A stretch of 10,774 nucleotides of DNA from Ignavibacteriales bacterium. Its GTDB lineage: Bacteria > Bacteroidota > Ignavibacteria > Ignavibacteriales > Ignavibacteriaceae. A model generated the notes under the pieces. That model was not told the DNA's origin. It ran no database searches and was given only the letters and a program-made list of their open reading frames with translations. Below, in pieces: positions 5,900-10,774 of this stretch. Numbering within the stretch: position 1 is the first letter of the stretch; every line of letters begins with the position of its first letter. A program made the position numbers and the translations under genes. The stretch lies in assembly GCA_027349615.1 (NCBI GenBank), contig DAIEML010000063.1:1-10774 (forward strand). The letters run 5' to 3'.

Positions 5900-6913
5900 A
5901 TGAAAATTAAACGATTAGGCAGAACCGGACTAAAAGTTAGCGAAATTTGTCTTGGTACTATGACTTTCGGATATCAGTGCGATGAAAAAACTTCATTTGC
6001 AATTTTAAATAAAGCATGGGAAGGCGGTGTTAATTTTATTGATACAGCTGATGTCTATCCGCTTCCGGTAAGTGTTAAAACAGTTGGAGCCACAGAAACA
6101 ATAATCGGCAAATGGTTAAAGGCTAATCCGGGAAGAAGACATGAAACTATTCTTGCTACAAAATGTAACGGCAAAATGAGTGATGCGCCAAATGATCAAG
6201 GACTTTCTAGAAGACACATCATGGATGCAATCAACGAAAGTTTAAAACGACTTCAAACTGATTTTATTGATTTGTACCAAGTCCATTTTTTTGATCCTAA
6301 TACACCTTTAGATGAAACTTTAAAAACTCTAGACGATCTTGTCAGATCGGGCAAAGTTCGTTACATCGGATGCAGCAATTATCAAGCATATCAGCTTTCA
6401 AAAGCACTTTGGACCAGCGATAAACTTGGCATTGAAAGATATAATTGTATCCAGCCGAGATATAATTTATTATTTCGTGAATTCGAAAAAGAATTATTTC
6501 CTTTATGCAAAGAAGAAGGCGTTGGAGTAATTGCATACAATCCATTAGCTGGCGGATTTCTAACCGGAAAGCATAAACGCACTGAAGAAGAAAAAGAACT
6601 TGGGAGATTTAATCTACCTGAAGCGGGTAAAATGTACAAATCACGTTATTGGCAAGACGCGCAGTTTGATGCAATTGATAAGATGAAAAAGTTTTTTGCA
6701 GAAAGAAATAAATCATTAACTCAAGTTTCTATTGCATGGGTGTTAAAACAGAATGCAATAACATCGGCAATAGTTGGCGCAAGCAAACCAGATCATCTTG
6801 AAGATAGTCTTAAATCCGTAGATTTGATTTTAGAAAATGATGAAATAGAATTACTCGATGCAATATGGTATGACTTGCCTAAATCGAAAGATCCGGTATT
6901 ATCGGTTAGATAA
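5900..6913 (+). CDS. aldo/keto reductase, Tas-like
   Basis: A 337-residue protein of the usual length for the family and with no signal peptide, so cytoplasmic. The barrel begins LGRTGLKVSEICLGTMTFG. The catalytic tetrad is intact: D48 and Y53 in FIDTADVYP, K88 in LATK, and H129 in YQVHFFD. GCSNYQAYQ matches the conserved GxSN segment, and AIVGASKPDHLEDSL (near residue 290) is the C-terminal NADP(H)-binding loop. The form DVYPLP...TVGATETIIGKWL is typical of the E. coli Tas-like branch. Established knowledge: the family reduces aldehydes and ketones with NADPH; the substrate here cannot be told. GAGG lies 8 nt before the ATG. The next gene, a glycoside hydrolase, starts 80 bp downstream on the same strand, so a shared transcript and a sugar-related substrate are possible but not shown. 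Confidence 0.92.
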   Translation: MKIKRLGRTGLKVSEICLGTMTFGYQCDEKTSFAILNKAWEGGVNFIDTADVYPLPVSVKTVGATETIIGKWLKANPGRRHETILATKCNGKMSDAPNDQGLSRRHIMDAINESLKRLQTDFIDLYQVHFFDPNTPLDETLKTLDDLVRSGKVRYIGCSNYQAYQLSKALWTSDKLGIERYNCIQPRYNLLFREFEKELFPLCKEEGVGVIAYNPLAGGFLTGKHKRTEEEKELGRFNLPEAGKMYKSRYWQDAQFDAIDKMKKFFAERNKSLTQVSIAWVLKQNAITSAIVGASKPDHLEDSLKSVDLILENDEIELLDAIWYDLPKSKDPVLSVR

Positions 6914-6993
6914 CTTGCTCAATAAATCAGATGGAATAAAATCTATCGTTGATGTTTAGAAATAAAAAATATTTCAAGCAATAGGAATAAAAA

Positions 6994-9156
6994 ATGAAAT
7001 TTATACTTGGTGGAATTCTACTATTTACTTTTCTAGTATATAATAACATTTCATTTGGACAAACTTCTTCCGGCATTTCAGTTTATGTTGATAAAAAGAC
7101 CGGAAAATATTCAATTGAATCCAAACTATTGAATTGGAAATTTTCAGGAAGCATTGATGGAAAAATCTCAACCATAAAATCATCAAATGACAAGGATGCA
7201 GTTGGAAAATTTTCTGAGATAAAATTTAAGTGGAAGTCCGTCGATGAATATGAAAGTGCAATTAAATGGTATGATCAAAAACCAGTTGTAATTTTTTCTT
7301 TAACGCTTCTAAAAAATCAGACTAAACCATTTGTTGTTTTCCCTTCGTTCACGAAATTTCCAAACAACATGCATAAATTTAGTTTTGCAAATGATAATTT
7401 TGCCCCGCCGCTTTTTAAGCTTAACGAAACTTCCACACCGTGGTTATTCTTTGATAACAAATTGAATTCATTTATAATTTCACCGGCATCTGATTTTATT
7501 GTTTCAAAACTTACCGGCAATGGAGATGAAATAATCAGCAGCGGATTAAATGATGAAATAAAAAATCTTCCTGCAAAATTTACTCATGAGACAATTTTAG
7601 TCTTTGCTAATGGAATAAATAGCGTATGGAACATTTGGGGAAAGTCCTTGCGAGAAATTTACAAAAGAAAAATACCTGCAAATGATACTGATCCGGTTCT
7701 TAAATATTTTGGTTATTGGACCGACAACGGTGCAGATTATTATTATAATTATGATACTACGCTAGGATACGCGCAAACATTATTGTTATTGAAAAAACGA
7801 TATAATGAAGAAGGAATTCCACTCGGTTATATGCAGCTTGACAGTTGGTGGTATGATAAATCAATTGATGATGTTGACGGCAAACCAGACGCGGATCATA
7901 AAAACCAAAACCTTCCATACGGCAAGTGGAACCGGTATGGCGGAATGATGGATTATACCGCGGATTCATTTTTATTTCCAAAAGGATTAGACAGCTTTCA
8001 TAAAGAAATCAATCTTAAACTGGTAACACACAATCGCTGGGTAGATCCAAAGAGTCCCTATCATGATAAATATAAAATCTCAGGTTATGCAGCAACCGAT
8101 CAAAAATATTGGAATCATATAATTAATTATTTGAAAGAAAACGGCGTAGCTTGTTATGAGCAGGATTGGCTAAACTATATATACAATAAAAGTCCGCAAA
8201 TGTCTGAGGATATAAATATTGGAAATGAATTTACAGACGGAATGGCAAATGCATGCATGAAAGCCGGAATCTCAATGCAATATTGTATGGCAATGCCGAG
8301 ATATTTTCTACAAGGATTAAAATATAACAACCTAACAACGATTAGAACAAGCGGCGATCGATTTGAACCGGGAAAGTGGAAACACTTTCTTTATGTAACG
8401 CAGCTTGCTTACGAATGCGGAATTTATCCGTGGTGCGATGTGTTTAAAAGCGATGAATTAGGAAATATGATTTTAGCTGTTTTATCTTCTGGGCCGGTTG
8501 GAACCGGTGATGCAATTGGGAAAGAAGATAAAAAAAATATTTTGATGACATGCAGAAAAGATGGTGTACTTATAAAGCCTGATGTCCCAATCTTACCAAT
8601 TGATGATGATTATTTAAATGATGCTTTGGGAAATAATACCCCAATGTTAGCTTTCACATATACAAAACATAAAAATATAACAACCGGATATGTTTTTGCT
8701 TTTTCAAATGATAAAGCAGGAAATAGAGAAATAAAGTTTAATCCAAGTATACTTGGAATAAAAGGCAATCTTGTCGTTTATAATCCGCTGAGAAACGAAG
8801 TAAAAGTAATTGATAACGGAGAAGTTTTTAAAGACAAACTGAATAATAATTTTTACACTTATTATATTCTTGCGCCATTCACCACGTCTGGAATATCTTT
8901 CTTTGGTGATTCAGAAAAAATAGTTTCTACAGGAAAGAAAAGAATTGCGGAAATCTCAAATCAAAAAGATTTTTTACAAGTGAAAGTTTTATTTGCAAAA
9001 GGAGAATCATCAATTAACTTGAAAGGTTATTCTGAGAAACCGGTAATGAGCGATAAAGGAAAAATTAATTATAATCAGAACACTCATATTTTTGATCTGA
9101 TTATTCCTTCTCAAGGTAAAAACCAAGTTACTGTAAGCCTGCATGAAAAGAAATAA
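6994..9156 (+). CDS. secreted glycoside hydrolase-like protein, clan GH-D (GH36/raffinose-synthase-like)
   Basis: A 720-residue protein with a signal peptide (residues 1-22, ending ISFGQ), so periplasmic or secreted. Domains by inspection: an N-terminal beta-rich domain (about 25-225), a TIM-barrel core (about 235-510), and a C-terminal beta domain (about 535-720). Barrel strands show YFGYWTDNGADYYY (238-251), PLGYMQLDSWWYD (276-288), LFPKGLDSFHKE (327-338) and VACYEQDWLN (385-394). By analogy with GH27/GH36, D391 would be the nucleophile, and D455 in IRTSGDRF (compare RTTGD of GH27) the acid/base. LSSGPVGTGDAIGKEDK followed by KDGVLIKPDVP parallels the barrel end of raffinose synthases and alkaline alpha-galactosidases. 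The likely reaction is cleavage of an alpha-glycoside such as alpha-galactoside, but the N-terminal half is not familiar to me and the specificity is unknown. AGGA lies about 7 nt before the ATG. There is no T9SS sorting domain. Confidence 0.72.
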   Translation: MKFILGGILLFTFLVYNNISFGQTSSGISVYVDKKTGKYSIESKLLNWKFSGSIDGKISTIKSSNDKDAVGKFSEIKFKWKSVDEYESAIKWYDQKPVVIFSLTLLKNQTKPFVVFPSFTKFPNNMHKFSFANDNFAPPLFKLNETSTPWLFFDNKLNSFIISPASDFIVSKLTGNGDEIISSGLNDEIKNLPAKFTHETILVFANGINSVWNIWGKSLREIYKRKIPANDTDPVLKYFGYWTDNGADYYYNYDTTLGYAQTLLLLKKRYNEEGIPLGYMQLDSWWYDKSIDDVDGKPDADHKNQNLPYGKWNRYGGMMDYTADSFLFPKGLDSFHKEINLKLVTHNRWVDPKSPYHDKYKISGYAATDQKYWNHIINYLKENGVACYEQDWLNYIYNKSPQMSEDINIGNEFTDGMANACMKAGISMQYCMAMPRYFLQGLKYNNLTTIRTSGDRFEPGKWKHFLYVTQLAYECGIYPWCDVFKSDELGNMILAVLSSGPVGTGDAIGKEDKKNILMTCRKDGVLIKPDVPILPIDDDYLNDALGNNTPMLAFTYTKHKNITTGYVFAFSNDKAGNREIKFNPSILGIKGNLVVYNPLRNEVKVIDNGEVFKDKLNNNFYTYYILAPFTTSGISFFGDSEKIVSTGKKRIAEISNQKDFLQVKVLFAKGESSINLKGYSEKPVMSDKGKINYNQNTHIFDLIIPSQGKNQVTVSLHEKK

Positions 9157-9351
9157 TATTGATGGGCGGTTTTGTCAGTTCTTATAAATTGTTTTATTTT
9201 TAATTAATATTTTATACTTAAAAAAATAATTTATGGTTCAGATTAAATTGTAGTCATGCTTCAAAACAGTTTTCTAATAAGCCAATCCGAATTACAATTC
9301 AATTCCCATTTTTTTAAGATCAATTGTTAAACCAATAAAAGGAATTTATTA

Positions 9352-10774
9352 ATGAAACGATCGATTAAAAATTCTATTATTTATTTGCTCGCATTTGTTA
9401 CAGCGTTTTTGATTAACACATCTGTATTTGCTAAGACAAATTCAAAATCAATATCGAGTAATAAAAATCCTTTCTTCACGGAAAGTAAACTTCCTTTTCA
9501 AGCGCCTCCATTTAATATAATAAAAGACGCTGACTACAAACCTGCTTTTGAAGAAGGCATGAAACAGCAGTTAGCTGAGATTAAAAAGATTACCGGTAAT
9601 AATTCTGCACCGACTTTCGATAACACAATTATTGAATTAGAAAAAAGCGGTCAATTACTTAATAGAGTGTCAATGGTATTTAATGCTGTTTCAAGCGCCA
9701 ATACAGATTCAGTTCTTCAAAAAGTTCAAGTAGAAGAAGCGCCAAAATTAGCAGCTCATCATGATGCGATTTTTCTCAATTCAAAATTGTTTCAAAGAGT
9801 AAAAGCAGTTTATGATCAGCTGAATGAATTGAAGCTTGATAATGAATCGCAAAAATTAATTAAATTTTATTATGACCAATTTGTACATGCCGGTGCAAAT
9901 TTATCTGCGGAAGATAAAGATAAATTGAAAAAACTGAATGAAGAAGAAGCAACTCTTACTGCGAGGTTTAATAACATGCTCCTCGGCGGAACTAAAGATG
10001 GTGCTTTGATTGTAAATGATGACGCTGAATTAGCCGGAATGTCCTCATCAGAAATTGAAGCTGCCAAGCAAGCCGCAGATTCAAGGGGATTAAATGGAAA
10101 GTGGATTATTCCTTTGCAGAATACAACTCAACAGCCAGCAATGCAATCGCTTCAAAATAGAGAAACAAGAAAAAAATTATTTGAAGATTCATGGAACCGC
10201 TGCGAAAGAAATGATGCTAATGATACTCGTCCGGTAATTGAACGTATTGCACAAATACGGGCGGAAAAAGCTAACCTTTTAGGGTTTTCAAATTATGCTG
10301 CTTGGAGACTTGAAGACCAAATGGCCAAAACACCGGCAGCTGTTGAAAAATTTCTAAACGGACTTGTCCCGGCTACTGTTGCTAATGAAAAAAAGGAGGC
10401 TGAAGAAATACAAAGCTATATGAATAAATCCGGTGCTGACTTTAAACTTGAACCATGGGATTGGAATTATTATGCTCAAAAACTAAGTAAAGAAAAATTT
10501 AATTTAGATGATTCTCAGGTGAAACCGTATTTCGTTTTAGATAATGTTCTTCAAAAAGGAATTTTCTATGAAGCGCATGAGCTTTACGGATTAACTTTTA
10601 AGGAGCTTCACAACATCCCAGTTTATCAGAAAGATGTTAGAGTGTTTGAAGTATTTGATAAAGACGGTAAACCGCTAGCGCTTTTCTACGCAGATTATTT
10701 TAAAAGAGACAATAAATCCGGCGGAGCCTGGATGGATAATATGGTTCAACAATCGAAACTTTTGGGGACTAAAC
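9352..10774 (+). CDS. dcp: peptidyl-dipeptidase Dcp, M3 family, N-terminal two-thirds (runs off right edge)
   Basis: The frame is open from ATG 9352 to the window end, 474 full codons with no stop. Residues 1-27 are a signal peptide (ending SVFA before KTNS), so the enzyme is exported. FFTESKLPFQAPPFNIIKDA (about 42-61) is the usual mature N-terminus of M3 dipeptidyl carboxypeptidases. Later parts that match Dcp include EPWDWNYYAQKL, KPYFVLDNVLQKGIFYEAH, VRVFEVFDKDGKPLALFYAD, and SGGAWMDNMVQQSKLLGT at the edge. In Dcp enzymes the zinc motif HExxH follows about 40 residues later, so the catalytic centre lies outside the window and cannot be checked. Dcp removes dipeptides from peptide C-termini; an exported form would serve peptide scavenging. 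AAGGA lies upstream of the ATG, and the 195-bp gap to the previous gene shows no clear terminator. Confidence 0.92.
   Translation, partial: MKRSIKNSIIYLLAFVTAFLINTSVFAKTNSKSISSNKNPFFTESKLPFQAPPFNIIKDADYKPAFEEGMKQQLAEIKKITGNNSAPTFDNTIIELEKSGQLLNRVSMVFNAVSSANTDSVLQKVQVEEAPKLAAHHDAIFLNSKLFQRVKAVYDQLNELKLDNESQKLIKFYYDQFVHAGANLSAEDKDKLKKLNEEEATLTARFNNMLLGGTKDGALIVNDDAELAGMSSSEIEAAKQAADSRGLNGKWIIPLQNTTQQPAMQSLQNRETRKKLFEDSWNRCERNDANDTRPVIERIAQIRAEKANLLGFSNYAAWRLEDQMAKTPAAVEKFLNGLVPATVANEKKEAEEIQSYMNKSGADFKLEPWDWNYYAQKLSKEKFNLDDSQVKPYFVLDNVLQKGIFYEAHELYGLTFKELHNIPVYQKDVRVFEVFDKDGKPLALFYADYFKRDNKSGGAWMDNMVQQSKLLGTK

Noticed and set aside
6339..6639. Short frames on both strands inside the aldo/keto reductase
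   Set aside because: The reductase has an intact catalytic tetrad across this region; the other frames show no features.
7317..7981. Two minus-strand frames inside the glycoside hydrolase gene
   Set aside because: They lie antisense to a continuous 720-codon gene and have no supporting signals.
9256..9330. 24-codon plus-strand frame upstream of dcp
   Set aside because: It has no ribosome binding site and no recognisable features; probably chance in AT-rich DNA.
9870..10067. 65-codon minus-strand frame inside the dcp gene
   Set aside because: It is antisense to a gene recognised along its whole visible length.

Overview
The window looks like chromosomal DNA from an Ignavibacteria-type bacterium (Bacteroidota/Chlorobi side). 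The evidence is low GC content, Bacteroidota-style signal peptides ending in ...FAQ or ...FGQ, AGGA/GGAGG-type ribosome binding sites, and above all a C-terminal type IX secretion (T9SS) sorting domain containing NYPNPFNPST, which is very common in that group. The taxonomic assignment is inference; there is no rRNA or other marker gene here.

Left half (1-5117, all minus strand, transcribed right to left): five consecutive genes for electron-transfer proteins. In order of transcription they are a nonaheme c-type cytochrome with a T9SS sorting domain (5117-3534), a tetraheme cytochrome c554-like protein (3435-2869), an outer-membrane beta-barrel porin candidate (2800-1529), a 14-heme periplasmic cytochrome (1518-307), and the start of a CxxCH-rich lipoprotein that leaves the window at base 1. 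Four cytochromes with at least 29 CxxCH motifs, plus one barrel, is the gene content expected of a porin-cytochrome conduit for moving electrons across the outer membrane. The unusual part is that one cytochrome carries a T9SS surface-targeting domain, so the outermost electron carrier may be delivered by T9SS rather than by type II secretion as in Shewanella or Geobacter. A hairpin that pairs fully only in the minus-strand RNA lies between the first two genes.

Middle (5118-5899): an AT-rich divergent intergenic region. It holds a plausible promoter for the cytochrome operon, a previously unlisted 40-residue single-pass membrane protein gene (5626-5504, minus) with a strong ribosome binding site and its own terminator-like hairpin, and a second, GC-rich hairpin at 5440-5467.

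Right half (5900-10774, plus strand): a Tas-like aldo/keto reductase, a secreted glycoside hydrolase related to clan GH-D (GH36/raffinose-synthase-like), and the first 474 codons of a secreted M3-family peptidyl-dipeptidase (Dcp) that runs off the right edge before its zinc motif. These look like carbohydrate and peptide scavenging functions with no evident link to the cytochromes. No tRNA, rRNA, CRISPR array, transposase or other mobile element was seen.
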